A stretch of 64,000 bases of DNA from Vibrio bathopelagicus. Its GTDB lineage: Bacteria; Pseudomonadota; Gammaproteobacteria; Enterobacterales; Vibrionaceae. The number at the start of each line of letters is the position of its first letter. Position 1 is the stretch's first letter. The notes below the pieces were generated by a model. That model was not told the DNA's origin. It was given only the letters and a program-made list of their open reading frames with translations, and did no database searches. The stretch covers positions 558,001 to 622,000 of the forward strand of contig NZ_CP062501.1 of assembly GCF_014879975.1 (NCBI RefSeq). Direction: 5' to 3'. Both the position numbers and the translations under genes were made by a program. Shown here in pieces: positions 18,823 to 27,828 of this stretch.

Positions 18823-18858
18823 CAACATATATTTCGATATTTATCGAAATATATGTTG
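18823..18858. promoter_or_regulatory. Large palindrome, candidate ArsR/SmtB-type operator
   Basis: A 17-bp arm, CAACATATATTTCGATA (18823-18839), pairs perfectly with its reverse complement at 18842-18858 across 2 bases. It sits 59 bases upstream of the permease ATG. A further TTCGAAATATA half-like site lies near 18792. The AT-rich TTCGATA/TATCGAA core resembles ArsR-family operators. Confidence 0.7.
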
Positions 18859-19057
18859 TTGTGAATTTATCTATAATGAGAATTTGTTTGTTAGTATCTG
18901 AATTTTATCGAATTTTAAGTGATATTTAAGAGGTGGTAACTTTCTAATCTAGGTCAATAACATGGTTATAAGCAATTCAATTAACAAAATAGTCACAATT
19001 CGCTGTGAGTTTGCTATGGTATAGGTCTGACCAGTTGGTTTATTACAAGGAGTGGGT

Positions 19058-19846
19058 TTGCAGCTGCATACCATTAAAGGTTACATCCAAGATATGTACT
19101 TGGTGGAGTACCCAGACAAATTACTGTTACTTGATGGCGCATGTCGAGCCGACATCCCGCATTTGAAAGCTTTCATCGAAACAGAGCTTATGCGTGATTT
19201 TGCTGATCTACATACGGTTGTGGTTACACACATGCATCCAGATCACGCAGGGGCCGCGCATAAGCTCAGAAAGCTAACGAACTGTCATTTGGTCGCAGCA
19301 AACCGAGACAAAGACTGGTATCACGGTATCGACGGCATCTTGATGCACCTGACCGATCTGGCATTGGCACGATGGATGGCGAATCGTTTAGGTAAACCCA
19401 AAGCAAACCTTTGGTATTCGAGGAAGTTAAAGCCGGATTACAAGCTATCGGATGGCGATAGCATTCCGGGTTTTGATGATTGGTTGGTTTTGGAAACGCC
19501 GGGGCACACCGACAGAGATCTTTCTGTTTATTCCCCTTCGCACAGCGTTGCCTATGTGGCTGACTTGATGGTAGAGGTTAAAAATAAGCTCATTCCTCCT
19601 TTCCCTATCTTCCACCCTAATAAGTATCGTGATTCTGTGTCGCGTATTTATGACATGCACATAGACACTTTGCTGGTGGCACATGGTGGGCAAGTTGAGC
19701 TTAATCAACAGGCGTTTGAACATCTGCTGATGAGTGCGCCAAGAAGGCCAGTGACACATTGGCGAGTGACTAAAATCAAACTTAAAGGTTTGGTTAAATC
19801 TGTTTGGCGATTTGGTTTTAAAGACAAAAAAAATCGCCACAAATAA
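19058..19846 (+). CDS. MBL-fold metallo-hydrolase
   Basis: The best start is TTG at 19058: AAGGAG (19047-19052) stands 5 bases upstream, whereas a GTG at 19052 overlaps that site. The product then has 262 residues. The metal-binding motif THMHPDHAG gives H58, H60, D62 and H63. ETPGHTDRDLSVY and AYVADLM supply later ligands, and VAHGGQVEL the last histidine. The layout is that of the glyoxalase-II-like/lactonase-like MBL branch. The substrate is unknown. A perfect terminator follows at once. Confidence 0.85.
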   Translation: MQLHTIKGYIQDMYLVEYPDKLLLLDGACRADIPHLKAFIETELMRDFADLHTVVVTHMHPDHAGAAHKLRKLTNCHLVAANRDKDWYHGIDGILMHLTDLALARWMANRLGKPKANLWYSRKLKPDYKLSDGDSIPGFDDWLVLETPGHTDRDLSVYSPSHSVAYVADLMVEVKNKLIPPFPIFHPNKYRDSVSRIYDMHIDTLLVAHGGQVELNQQAFEHLLMSAPRRPVTHWRVTKIKLKGLVKSVWRFGFKDKKNRHK

Positions 19847-19880
19847 TTAAGGCCAGTCTCAAAGACTGGCCTTAATTAAT
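19846..19880. terminator. Perfect 16-bp bidirectional terminator
   Basis: TAATTAAGGCCAGTCT and AGACTGGCCTTAATTA pair around a 3-base loop. It separates the convergent MBL gene and the rimK operon. Confidence 0.9.
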
Positions 19881-19921
19881 ACGCGTTGTTGACTCACTAT
19901 TTGAGCTGTGGAGCAGTTCAA

Positions 19922-20350
19922 TTAGTGAGAAATTAGAAATTCACCCGCTGGGTCAACAATCACTTTGTCACTCATGCCTTGACGACCAAGCAGCATCATA
20001 TAAGTCATATCTTGACGGTTGCTTAGTGTGATATCGATAGGCCATTCCTGACCACCAATTTTTAGCATGGTTTCAATCACACAACGGTGCTCAACTTCGC
20101 CGTTCGATGATTTGATTCTTTTACTTGTTTTCAGCTTCGCCTTGCAGCGCACTGTCTCTTCTAGGTGGTAAACGTCTGGGTGAAGATCGAACTCAACGAA
20201 GTTTTCACCGTCTGTTTTTACACATAGTAGATTGTCTACGTGCAGAGAAGAGGTTTGAGCCCCTGTATCAACACGTGTATGTAGTCCAGTTATCCCTAAC
20301 TCTGGTAAGCAAAGTGCTTCTGTATTCCCTATGATCATTTTATTGTTCAT
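19922..20350 (-). CDS. RimK-associated putative protease (RimB-like, Zn_protease/retropepsin-like family)
   Basis: The protein has 142 residues from the ATG at 20350, which has GGAA upstream; an ATG five codons earlier has no ribosome site. It matches the small family often annotated ATP-dependent zinc protease, with the retropepsin-like signature LHTRVDTGAQTSSLHV and YMMLLGRQGM near the end. It lies 32 bases after rimK. In other gammaproteobacteria such a protein works with RimK in glutamate-tail modification of ribosomal protein S6, so a role in trimming or balancing glutamylation is likely. Confidence 0.85.
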   Translation of the reverse strand: MNNKMIIGNTEALCLPELGITGLHTRVDTGAQTSSLHVDNLLCVKTDGENFVEFDLHPDVYHLEETVRCKAKLKTSKRIKSSNGEVEHRCVIETMLKIGGQEWPIDITLSNRQDMTYMMLLGRQGMSDKVIVDPAGEFLISH

Positions 20351-20382
20351 GTTTTTTCCAATCATGAGTAAACGGCGTTTAA

Positions 20383-21288
20383 TCAGCCTTTGCCACGAGT
20401 ACGGTTAGCGTTTGGTTTTGCATTTTTCTCGATGAATCCGAAAATCATGTCTGCTACATCTTTACCTGTCGCTTTCTCGATACCTTCTAGGCCTGGAGAA
20501 GAGTTCACTTCCATTACAACAGGGCCATTCTTAGATTGTAGAATATCGACACCACATAGGTTTAACCCCATGATTTTAGCTGCATTGATCGCTGTAGCGC
20601 GCTCTTCTTTGGTTAGTTTAACCAGTTGAGCTGTGCCGCCACGGTGTAGGTTAGAGCGGAATTCGCCCTCACCAGCTTGGCGCTTCATTGCTGCAATAAC
20701 CTTATTACCCACAACAAAACAACGGATGTCTGCGCCATTAGCTTCTTCAATGAACTCTTGAACCAAGATGTTCGCTTTTAGGCCCATGAATGCTTCGATA
20801 ACGCTTTCAGCGGCTTTGTTTGTTTCTGCTAGAACCACACCGATACCTTGAGTGCCCTCAAGAAGCTTGATAACCAGTGGCGCGCCACCTACGTTTTTGA
20901 TCAAGTCTTGGATCTTGTCTGGGCGGCTAGCGAAGCCTGTTTTTGGTAAGCCAATACCTTTACGAGACAACAGTTGTAGTGAGCGCAGTTTGTCGCGAGA
21001 ACGACTGATTGCTACTGACTCATTGATACAAAAAGTGCCCATCATTTCGAATTGGCGAACAACCGCAGTGCCGTAAAAGGTAATGGAAGCGCCAATACGT
21101 GGAATAACAGCATCGTATTGAGGTAGCTCTTCACCCATGTAGCGAATCTTCGGATTGTTACTCGCGATATCTATATCACAGTGCAGCGTGTCGATAACAT
21201 CGACCTGGTGACCACGAGCTTCTCCTGCCGCTTTTAAGCGAGAAGTAGAGTATAGATTTTCGTTGCGAGAAAGAATTGCGATACGCAT
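20383..21288 (-). CDS. rimK: RimK, ribosomal protein S6 alpha-L-glutamate ligase
   Basis: The 301-residue ATP-grasp ligase has the length and layout of RimK. It starts [15 protein letters not shown] and contains the S/K-rich ATP-grasp segment [40 protein letters not shown] and the metal-binding [19 protein letters not shown] follow. RimK adds glutamates to the C-terminus of ribosomal protein S6 in the cytoplasm, changing ribosome properties. It is first in a two-gene operon with the protease-like gene. Confidence 0.95.
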   Translation of the reverse strand: MRIAILSRNENLYSTSRLKAAGEARGHQVDVIDTLHCDIDIASNNPKIRYMGEELPQYDAVIPRIGASITFYGTAVVRQFEMMGTFCINESVAISRSRDKLRSLQLLSRKGIGLPKTGFASRPDKIQDLIKNVGGAPLVIKLLEGTQGIGVVLAETNKAAESVIEAFMGLKANILVQEFIEEANGADIRCFVVGNKVIAAMKRQAGEGEFRSNLHRGGTAQLVKLTKEERATAINAAKIMGLNLCGVDILQSKNGPVVMEVNSSPGLEGIEKATGKDVADMIFGFIEKNAKPNANRTRGKG

Positions 21289-21354
21289 GGCGTTTCCTTA
21301 GTTAATACCTGATTGGTAACTGCAAATAAATTAGTTGTTAGCTGAGCTTTCAGT

Positions 21355-21416
21355 TTTTCTTAGGCTCCTTGCTTGCTTCGGGGCGAACCTTAAGGCTTTT
21401 TGTTTAACTAAGAAAA
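21355..21416 (-). promoter_or_regulatory. Structured 5' leader upstream of rimK
   Basis: On the minus strand TTTTCTTAG (21416-21408) pairs with CTAAGAAAA (21363-21355). Inside are a CCTT/AAGG helix and a TTCGCCCCGAA hairpin. It ends about 65 bases before the rimK ATG, so it would lie in the rimK 5' untranslated region. Confidence 0.45.
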
Positions 21417-21500
21417 CGAATTAAATTTGTCGAGTCGACAACAGAAAGTTATCGAATGTGTGAGTGATTGGTACAGCAGGGTTGAGAGGGTGTTTGGAAT

Positions 21501-21745
21501 GGAAAAGCGAGTTGAGACCTAACTCATATTGGGGGTAGGAGCATATTAGGTTGTACTCAACTCGCGTTAACTCGGTGCCAAAAAGTGTACTAATAACGCC
21601 AGTTACATAGCTCTATAAGTGTTCGTAGTGCTTCTCTTTCGAGCTTGCTACAGGTGCTTTTTAACTTATTAAGATAGTATTTTCTCATGATGATTACTTC
21701 TCTTGTATTAGGCTTTGGTAGGAACTCGTCGTTCCTTGCTGACCC
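21501..21745 (-). ncRNA. sgrS: SgrS-like small RNA, divergent from sgrR
   Basis: The 600-base gap upstream of sgrR holds a divergent unit with the architecture of SgrS: a short 5' leader with hairpin GGAAC...GTTCC (21735-21721), the SgrT-like micro-ORF (21688-21590), and a 3' hairpin made of GCGAGTTGAG (21565-21556) and CTCAACTCGC (21516-21507). Inner TTAGGT/ACCTAA pairs extend it, and TTTTCC follows as terminator. The loop is C-rich (CTCCTACCCCC) and could pair with Shine-Dalgarno regions. A -10-like CATAAT lies near 21755-21750. In enteric bacteria SgrS limits PTS sugar uptake under sugar-phosphate stress. Both ends are estimates. Confidence 0.72.
21590..21688 (-). CDS. sgrT: SgrT-like 32-residue peptide encoded within the small RNA
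   Basis: The frame runs ATG 21688-21686 to TAG 21592-21590. The peptide reads MRKYYLNKLKSTCSK then LEREALRTLIELCNWRY. The start MR(K/Q)(Y/F)Y and the L..R...L..L..W pattern match E. coli SgrT (MRQFYQHY..., LSVPQRLTMLEGLMQW) as I recall it, although this one is shorter. AGAGAAG lies 8 bases before the ATG. SgrT inhibits the glucose transporter PtsG at the inner membrane. The position inside a divergent transcript upstream of sgrR supports the call. Confidence 0.75.
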   Translation of the reverse strand: MRKYYLNKLKSTCSKLEREALRTLIELCNWRY

Positions 21746-21891
21746 ATTAATTATGGTCATTTAATAGGAAGTAATAAACAGATGGTTTTTTGTTAAGTTG
21801 TTCCTGTTTTTGTCTTTTATCGTAACTTTATGGCCAATGTGTTTTATAATGGGCCTTATGAGGAAGGGTTGTTTCTAAAAAGGTTCATTAT

Positions 21892-23676
21892 TTGTCTGAT
21901 TTAAACATGATGCGTTACTACACAAGGCTAGATTCGTTCGAGCCTAATCTCTCACATTCGGTTACCTTGACTGAGGTCGCAGACAAGCTGTTCACCAGTT
22001 TGCGCCATGCTCGAACCTTGTTAGGTAAGATGCATCAGGCTGAATGGGTGGTGTGGGAACCAAAAGTCGGCAGGAATCAACGTTCTAGTCTGACCTTACG
22101 TTTTAGCCATCAAGAATTGACTCAACATGTTGCCAGTAAATTGATAGAGCAGGGCAAATACGAAAAAGCACTCTCAATTCTAGACAATGACCGCGCTGTA
22201 TTTGGATCTCTTCTCCAAGAAACCTCTGGCGCGACGATGCGTGAAGGGCTACTGCACGTTCAATTAACCTATAAACGTAAGTTTGAAGACCTATTCCCAC
22301 ACCATATTCACCGTAGTAGCGAACGATTTTTGATCAGGCAAGTGTTCAGTTGCCTCGTCACTTGTAATGGCAAGGGCGAGTTGAAGCCTGAACTGGCGCA
22401 CCATTGGGAATATGATGCTGAAAAGTTGGTTTGGACTTTCTATTTGCGCCCTGGCCTAACTTTCCACGATGGCCAACCCGTTGACGCCAAACAGCTAGTT
22501 TCGTTGTTTACCGCTTTACAACCGCTACCTTTCTATCAGACAGAGTTAGCTCATGTTGCTTCGGTTTACAGTGAGCAGCCGTTAAGGATCAGCTTTCAAC
22601 TGACCAAAGCAGATACCGGCTTCGCGGGCTTACTTGCTGGCGTTAAGTATTCGATTCAACCTGCTGCGCAAGTGACCCGTGAGCCATCGCCATTAAATTC
22701 GGTGTCTCATGCCGTGATTGGAACTGGCCCCTTCAAAGTGGTTGAAACCAATAATGAACGTATCAAGCTTGCCGCATTTGAACACTATTATGGTTGTCGT
22801 TCTTTAACTGATGAAGTGACCATCTGGCAGTTTGAAGAGTCGATGACGGGCAGTGCTCGTTTCGACGACAGCCAAATGCAGGTGTCACCTTATGAAGATT
22901 CGTCTTGTTTTCATCAACTCGGGAAAAGTGATGCGAAGCTGGTGTCGGCTGAAACTGATGGCCTTCGTAGCCGAGTTGAGGATGGGTGTTTGTTTATTCT
23001 ATTCAATCAGAATTCAGCGTCTAGTCTGTTAACTGATGAGCAGCGTAAGTACATCGCAGGGATAGCTAACCCACAAGCGGTATTGTCTCAACTGGAACAA
23101 AACCAAGGCTTGTTCAGTGTTTCTTTTGCTCAGAACATATTGCCAAGTTGGCAGAAACTGTATCGAACGCCTCCGAAAGAGACGCAATTGCCGAAAAAGA
23201 TGAGCATCGCTGTTTATAACTATTACGCGCTCTATCGATGTGCTATTTGCGTATCAGACATACTGAAACGATATGGTGTGGAAGTTGAGGTGAATACCTA
23301 CAGCTTTCGAGAACTGGCACAGCTCTCTCAAAGTGGCGATTTAAAAGAAGACTTAGTGTTGTGTAACCTCAACCTTGATGACAATGCCCCTTCTTCATTG
23401 TTCTCATGGTTGATGAATGACCCTGTTTTGCACTCGGCACTAGGAGAGATGAACAGTGATTGGCTCAAACAGCGCTTAGATCATCACAAAGCATCGGTTG
23501 AACTGCCTAATTACTTGGCAGAGTTGGAGCCCGTTGCATCCACGTTAATTTCTGATTATTGGCTAGTGCCTATGTTCCATCACCTACAAACCGTACGTTT
23601 CCAGGGGATTTTGAAAAACGTGGCCATCACCAACTGGGGATGGCCCGATTTCAAAAATGTATGGTCTGCTGACTAA
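21892..23676 (+). CDS. sgrR: SgrR-family transcriptional regulator of sugar-phosphate stress
   Basis: The protein has 594 residues; the start used is TTG, with AAAAAGG 8 bases upstream (ATG at 21907 is an alternative). Residues 1-115 form the SgrR-type winged-helix domain (VADKLFTSLRHARTLLGKM, then WVVWEPKVGRNQRSSLTLRF). The rest is a family-5 extracellular solute-binding domain kept in the cytoplasm (PELAHHWEYDAEKLVWTFYL, then RPGLTFHDGQPVDAKQLVS). SgrR senses sugar-phosphate stress and activates sgrS. Here an SgrS-like gene is divergently placed, as expected. Confidence 0.9.
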   Translation: MSDLNMMRYYTRLDSFEPNLSHSVTLTEVADKLFTSLRHARTLLGKMHQAEWVVWEPKVGRNQRSSLTLRFSHQELTQHVASKLIEQGKYEKALSILDNDRAVFGSLLQETSGATMREGLLHVQLTYKRKFEDLFPHHIHRSSERFLIRQVFSCLVTCNGKGELKPELAHHWEYDAEKLVWTFYLRPGLTFHDGQPVDAKQLVSLFTALQPLPFYQTELAHVASVYSEQPLRISFQLTKADTGFAGLLAGVKYSIQPAAQVTREPSPLNSVSHAVIGTGPFKVVETNNERIKLAAFEHYYGCRSLTDEVTIWQFEESMTGSARFDDSQMQVSPYEDSSCFHQLGKSDAKLVSAETDGLRSRVEDGCLFILFNQNSASSLLTDEQRKYIAGIANPQAVLSQLEQNQGLFSVSFAQNILPSWQKLYRTPPKETQLPKKMSIAVYNYYALYRCAICVSDILKRYGVEVEVNTYSFRELAQLSQSGDLKEDLVLCNLNLDDNAPSSLFSWLMNDPVLHSALGEMNSDWLKQRLDHHKASVELPNYLAELEPVASTLISDYWLVPMFHHLQTVRFQGILKNVAITNWGWPDFKNVWSAD

Positions 23677-23718
23677 TTTGAGTGTTAATAGTTAAGCTTA
23701 TTTCGTGTGCTTTTGAAG

Positions 23719-25650
23719 CTAACATTTGAATTGAGAAACCAGACTGGTCAAGTGCATGGCTTTGGCGCGTAGGTGCTGACACTCTTGCGCCGTTTTCTCT
23801 ATCATATTGTCGCTCTCTCTGGCTATTTCAGAAATGCCAGAGATGTGTGGTGATATCTCGTTGATCACATTAGATTGCTGCCCAGTCGCCGCGGCGATCT
23901 GCATGTTTATTGCATTCATCTCATCGACACTCTGAGAAATGCTTGATAGCTGCTGTTCTGAATTAGAAGCCTCAACCTGACAGTTACTCCCAAGAGTGGT
24001 GCTAGTCTCAATCGCAGCCACGGCTTGTTGAGTACGATGCTGAAGCTTCTCGATAATGCCGCGTATTTCTTCAGTTGATGCTTGGCTTCGTGAGGCGAGC
24101 GTTCTTACTTCGTCAGCAACCACCGCAAAGCCACGGCCTTGCTCTCCAGCCCGAGCGGCTTCGATTGCCGCATTCAATGCTAACAAGTTCGTTTGTTCAG
24201 AAACACCGCTGATTACATCCAACACAGTGTCGATAGAGTTCGCATCTTGAGCGAGTTGATTAACGATTGCCGTGGTGTCGTCGAGTTGTTGGTTCATGTG
24301 TTCGATACTTTCTGAGGTGACGGTGACTGATTTTTGACCGATGCTTATCGCACCTGAAGCTCTGCTCGCGCTATCGGCAGCACCGTTAGCGTTTTGGGCT
24401 ATTTCGTCAGAGCTGGCTCCCATCTCGTGAATGGCTGTGGCGACCTGTTCTATCTGGCTAGTTTGTTGTTTGATGTCTTGTTCCATTGATTGAGCCATTC
24501 CATCCACGCTCTGAATGGATTCTGATATTTGTTGACCCGTATTCGAAACGTCTTTAAGCAGGTCGCTAAGGTATTGAACAAATTGGTTATATCCTTTTGC
24601 AATCTGACCTATTTCATCATGACGTGAGTCATCCAAGCGAAGCGTTAGATCGCCACCGCCTTTTCCTATCTGTTGCAATAGTTCTGCAACCTCAACGAAA
24701 GGCAGCAACAGTTTGTTGGTCGCCCATGCTGCGATTGGTGTATAGATTGCAGCGATGAATAAAGCCATAAAGATAATGGTTTGACTGAAGCCGTTTAATT
24801 CACTTAATACTTCTTGCTTGGGGATTTGAGTAATCAAAGTCCAACCAATACCCGGCATCGATTTGGAGCCTAGAATTTGAGGCTGTCCGTCAACAACACC
24901 CTCATGAACAATGGTTTGCTGACTACCGAGCAGTAGGCTACTTTCAATCCCGACAGAGTCCAGTGACTGACCAATTAGGTTTTTATCTGGGTGAACCTTG
25001 ATGAGCCCTTGTTGATCGACCAGGAAAACAATACCGCTTTTACCTACGCTGTAATTGCTGATCAATTGGGTAATACTTTCCAAGGTCAAGCCGATGCCAG
25101 TCACACCGATACGTTCGCCGTTTCGAGTAACTACATAATTGACAAATAGCGCTGGGATTCCAGTGCCGGCATCAATATCTAAAGAGAGCTCAAATGCTTT
25201 ATCTGACTGGATGAAGCGGTAGAACCATTGGTCATTTTGTTCATTGGCTGAGATGGTTTTTAGTACGCCATTATGTGTGTAGTAAGTGCCCGCTTCGTTG
25301 GAAACGTAATAGGCACTGATCGCGTTGAATTCATTTTTAACAGATTGAAGATAGGTCCGAAGCTCTTCTTCCGAGAGTGTGGTTTGCTGCATTAAAGGTG
25401 AAAGCGTCATCATCTTTGATGCAAGAATAGGAGTTTCCAACTTAAGGTTGATTTCATTGCTCACCTCGCCAAGTGACGCGGGCAGTTCTCTTTCAAAGGT
25501 TCTATCAATCAAGATGGCTCGGCTTGATTGAAATGAATATATCCCCATCACGCTAATAATGGCCAGAGCAGCGATGATCGTCGCCAATATTGCCTTAGTT
25601 CGTATAGTAAATTGCAATTTAGAGTCCCTTCTAAAACTTCCAATGTTCAT
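23719..25650 (-). CDS. Methyl-accepting chemotaxis protein with double-Cache sensor
   Basis: The protein has 643 residues. A membrane segment at about 18-40 is followed by a periplasmic double-Cache domain of about 240 residues, including [25 protein letters not shown] Cache strands. A second membrane segment is near residue 285 and a HAMP domain follows ([16 protein letters not shown]). The cytoplasmic hairpin carries the chemoreceptor tip [20 protein letters not shown] and [18 protein letters not shown]. It signals through CheA/CheW to the flagellar motor. Cache sensors bind amino acids, carboxylates or amines; the ligand is unknown. It is convergent with sgrR without an obvious terminator between. 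Confidence 0.93.
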   Translation of the reverse strand: MNIGSFRRDSKLQFTIRTKAILATIIAALAIISVMGIYSFQSSRAILIDRTFERELPASLGEVSNEINLKLETPILASKMMTLSPLMQQTTLSEEELRTYLQSVKNEFNAISAYYVSNEAGTYYTHNGVLKTISANEQNDQWFYRFIQSDKAFELSLDIDAGTGIPALFVNYVVTRNGERIGVTGIGLTLESITQLISNYSVGKSGIVFLVDQQGLIKVHPDKNLIGQSLDSVGIESSLLLGSQQTIVHEGVVDGQPQILGSKSMPGIGWTLITQIPKQEVLSELNGFSQTIIFMALFIAAIYTPIAAWATNKLLLPFVEVAELLQQIGKGGGDLTLRLDDSRHDEIGQIAKGYNQFVQYLSDLLKDVSNTGQQISESIQSVDGMAQSMEQDIKQQTSQIEQVATAIHEMGASSDEIAQNANGAADSASRASGAISIGQKSVTVTSESIEHMNQQLDDTTAIVNQLAQDANSIDTVLDVISGVSEQTNLLALNAAIEAARAGEQGRGFAVVADEVRTLASRSQASTEEIRGIIEKLQHRTQQAVAAIETSTTLGSNCQVEASNSEQQLSSISQSVDEMNAINMQIAAATGQQSNVINEISPHISGISEIARESDNMIEKTAQECQHLRAKAMHLTSLVSQFKC

Positions 25651-25895
25651 TTGTAAATATAATGTTAATTAAAACCTGACTTGTTGGTCAATAAATGAAT
25701 CCTGGAAATGAGTGTTGTGCGATATTTGTACAGGTTTGGAGGCGGTCGCATTTACTTGTGCTTTGACTGAGGACTTTTTTCGGAGCCAAATTCAATTAAT
25801 AAAAATTACACTCATTGGTTTACTTTTGTTTTTTGATATGTAAACTTACCAGTGTAGTTTTGAGTTGGGTTTTCCCAACGGTTGAAGAGATACCA

Positions 25896-26957
25896 ATGAA
25901 AAAATATCTATTACCGATTTTAGGAGTACTTGCCGTGGTCGCTATCGTAAGCACAGGTTCACAATCAAATGACAATCTAGATAAGCTTCCGAAGAAGTTT
26001 GTTAACAGTGAACTGGAATACAAATCGGGTATGTCTGATATTTTTTCAATCTTGAAAGCCTATGTGACAGTGGAAAGGAATGAGCCGGTGCCGCGTGCTG
26101 CATTGCCTCTAATGCCGATGACAGCAGAACAGCTGATTGAAGAACAAGAAGACGTTGCGTACCGTTTAGGTCACTCAAGCGTGATGATGAAACTGGATGG
26201 TAAGTTAGTGATGACTGACCCCGTGTTCAGTGATCGTGCATCGCCAGTGCAATGGATGGGGCCAAAGCGTTTTCATCCAACACCAATCACACTGCAAGAT
26301 CTACCCGATATTGATGTGGTGGTGATCAGCCACGATCACTACGACCATTTAGACAAAGGTGCGGTTAAGGTGCTTGCCGATAAAGTAGGTACGTTTTTGG
26401 TGCCACTTAGAGTCGGTGCGCTACTGGAAAAGTGGGGCGTGGATAAAGCAAAGATCATTGAGCTGAACTGGTGGGAATCAGCAATAGCTGCCGACATCGA
26501 GTTTACTTTGACTCCAACACAGCACTTCTCTGGGCGTGGCTTACTTGACCGTGACCAAACACTGTGGGGGAGTTGGGTTATTAACGCTTCAGATAAGAAA
26601 GTCTTCTTTAGTGGTGATTCCGGTTACTTCAACGGCTTTAAAGAGATTGGTGAGCGCTATGGGCCATTTGATTTAACCATGGTTGAAACGGGCGCATACA
26701 ACTCACTTTGGGCTGATATTCATATGTTCCCAGAACAGAGCGTTCAAGCGCACATCGACCTGCAAGGTAAGGTGATGATGCCAATCCACAACAGTACGTT
26801 TGACCTATCAATGCACGATTGGCAAGACCCAATGGAACAAGCTCTCACTATAAGCAAAGAGCGAGACGTGCAAATGGTAAGCCCTATGATGGGTGAACGT
26901 TTGGTGATTTCAGAACCAGTACCTGTTCAAGCATGGTGGAAACTAGCATCGAATTAG
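25896..26957 (+). CDS. UlaG/NAPE-PLD-like MBL-fold hydrolase, membrane-anchored or exported
   Basis: The protein has 353 residues from the ATG at 25896, which begins MKKYLLPILGVLAVVAIVST, a membrane anchor or signal peptide. An upstream in-frame start at 25815 would only add an unlikely tail. The MBL motif is VVISHDHYDHLDKG. YRLGHSSVMMKLDGKLVMTDPVF and KVFFSGDSGYFNGFKEIGERYG are typical of the UlaG/NAPE-PLD-like branch, which acts on lactones or phosphodiesters. Histidines in MPIHNSTFDL complete the site. Its real substrate is unknown. A strong terminator follows. Confidence 0.83.
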   Translation: MKKYLLPILGVLAVVAIVSTGSQSNDNLDKLPKKFVNSELEYKSGMSDIFSILKAYVTVERNEPVPRAALPLMPMTAEQLIEEQEDVAYRLGHSSVMMKLDGKLVMTDPVFSDRASPVQWMGPKRFHPTPITLQDLPDIDVVVISHDHYDHLDKGAVKVLADKVGTFLVPLRVGALLEKWGVDKAKIIELNWWESAIAADIEFTLTPTQHFSGRGLLDRDQTLWGSWVINASDKKVFFSGDSGYFNGFKEIGERYGPFDLTMVETGAYNSLWADIHMFPEQSVQAHIDLQGKVMMPIHNSTFDLSMHDWQDPMEQALTISKERDVQMVSPMMGERLVISEPVPVQAWWKLASN

Positions 26958-27016
26958 AGCTGTCATCCAAATAGACGTAGCTAAACCGCTAATCTGTATA
27001 AACCCAGCTTATACAC

Positions 27017-27052
27017 AAAACGCCACCGATCTTACGATTCGGTGGCGTTTTT
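27017..27052. terminator. Bidirectional terminator between MBL and marR genes
   Basis: AAAACGCCACCGA and TCGGTGGCGTTTT form a 13-bp stem with a 9-base loop followed by a T run. Confidence 0.88.
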
Positions 27053-27091
27053 GCTTTTTGAAAAGAGTGGCTTGTTCGAAAGGGCTGCTTG

Positions 27092-27526
27092 TTACTTAGA
27101 GCAACTTTCGAGGTTCTTAGCCATTTTGTTCGCTATTTTGCTGAACTGTTCTAATTCATCTTCGGTCATGCCTTTGGTCATTCGTTGTAGCATGTCTCGA
27201 TCAATATTAGAGACTTTACCCATGATCTCTTCACCCTTATCAGTCAGGACCAACAATTGGCTACGCTTGTCTTCAGGGTTTGGAGACTTCTTCACAAGCT
27301 CTTGATTGATCGTTGTATTTACTAGTCTCGTGACTTGTGCTTTATCACGGCATAGGCAGTTTGCGATATCGATAGCGGTACATGGAGATTTCTTAGTAAT
27401 GATCTTCATGACACGAATGTTCATAGGTGCGATCTCAGAATCTAAGCTCTCAATCTGTTCACGCATTTGGCGTTTAAAAGAGTGTACTAAGCGAAAGATA
27501 GACTCTAGCGATGTGTTATCAGGCAT
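27092..27526 (-). CDS. MarR-family transcriptional regulator
   Basis: The protein has 144 residues, the usual MarR size. The winged helix is visible in SPCTAIDIANCLCRDKAQVT (recognition helix RDKAQVTRLVNTTI) followed by the wing KKSPNPEDKRSQLLVLTDKG, including the conserved D-R pair. The dimerisation helices lie at both ends. Cysteines near CLCRD and at the C-terminus (LESCSK) could make it redox sensitive. A perfect palindrome 21 bases upstream of its ATG suggests autoregulation and control of the divergent small gene. Confidence 0.9.
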   Translation of the reverse strand: MPDNTSLESIFRLVHSFKRQMREQIESLDSEIAPMNIRVMKIITKKSPCTAIDIANCLCRDKAQVTRLVNTTINQELVKKSPNPEDKRSQLLVLTDKGEEIMGKVSNIDRDMLQRMTKGMTEDELEQFSKIANKMAKNLESCSK

Positions 27527-27546
27527 GAACGATCCTCAGGAATACA

Positions 27547-27561
27547 GTTGATAGTATCAAC
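27547..27561. promoter_or_regulatory. Palindromic operator, likely bound by the adjacent MarR regulator
   Basis: GTTGATAGTATCAAC is a perfect 7+1+7 palindrome resembling MarR-type TTGATA/TATCAA boxes. A related sequence (GTTGACATTATCAC) follows at about 27575-27588. It lies in the divergent promoter region. Confidence 0.65.
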
Positions 27562-27622
27562 CATTGTGCTTGTAGTTGACATTATCACTTAGCGGTTCGT
27601 AAATTCAAGTTAGGAGACAGTA

Positions 27623-27816
27623 ATGACGATGCAAATAATCACAGGCAAACACAATAACTACCGCACCACTATTGAAGAATTGAGCGTTAAAGAAGACTGC
27701 GAACTTCAAACCATACAACTTGAAATTGAAGACAGAGAAATATGTTCGCAATTGTTGAGAAGATCAAACAAGACAATGGCTTAGATAAGCAATCAACAGC
27801 GCTTCTTCGACAATGA
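27623..27816 (+). pseudogene. Small gene apparently split by a 2-base insertion
   Basis: A good ribosome site (TAGGAGA) precedes ATG 27623. The first frame gives MTMQIITGKHNNYRTT...LEIEDREI and ends at TAG 27784 after a basic, unlike tail (53 residues). Another frame, starting at ATG 27742, gives MFAIVEKIKQDNGLDKQSTA LLRQ to TGA 27816. It reads as a natural continuation of IEDRE. Removing one AT from GAAATATGTTC near 27738-27743 would join both into a protein of about 63 residues. Either a frameshift mutation or two overlapping short ORFs. Function unknown; it is divergent from marR. Confidence 0.6.
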
Positions 27817-27828
27817 CATATTCAAAAT

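Noticed and set aside
21457..21472. GTGTGAGTGATTGGT on the plus strand, resembling the conserved segment of enteric SgrS
   Set aside because: It is on the wrong strand relative to the divergent SgrS-like unit and lacks a following terminator; similarity is probably chance.
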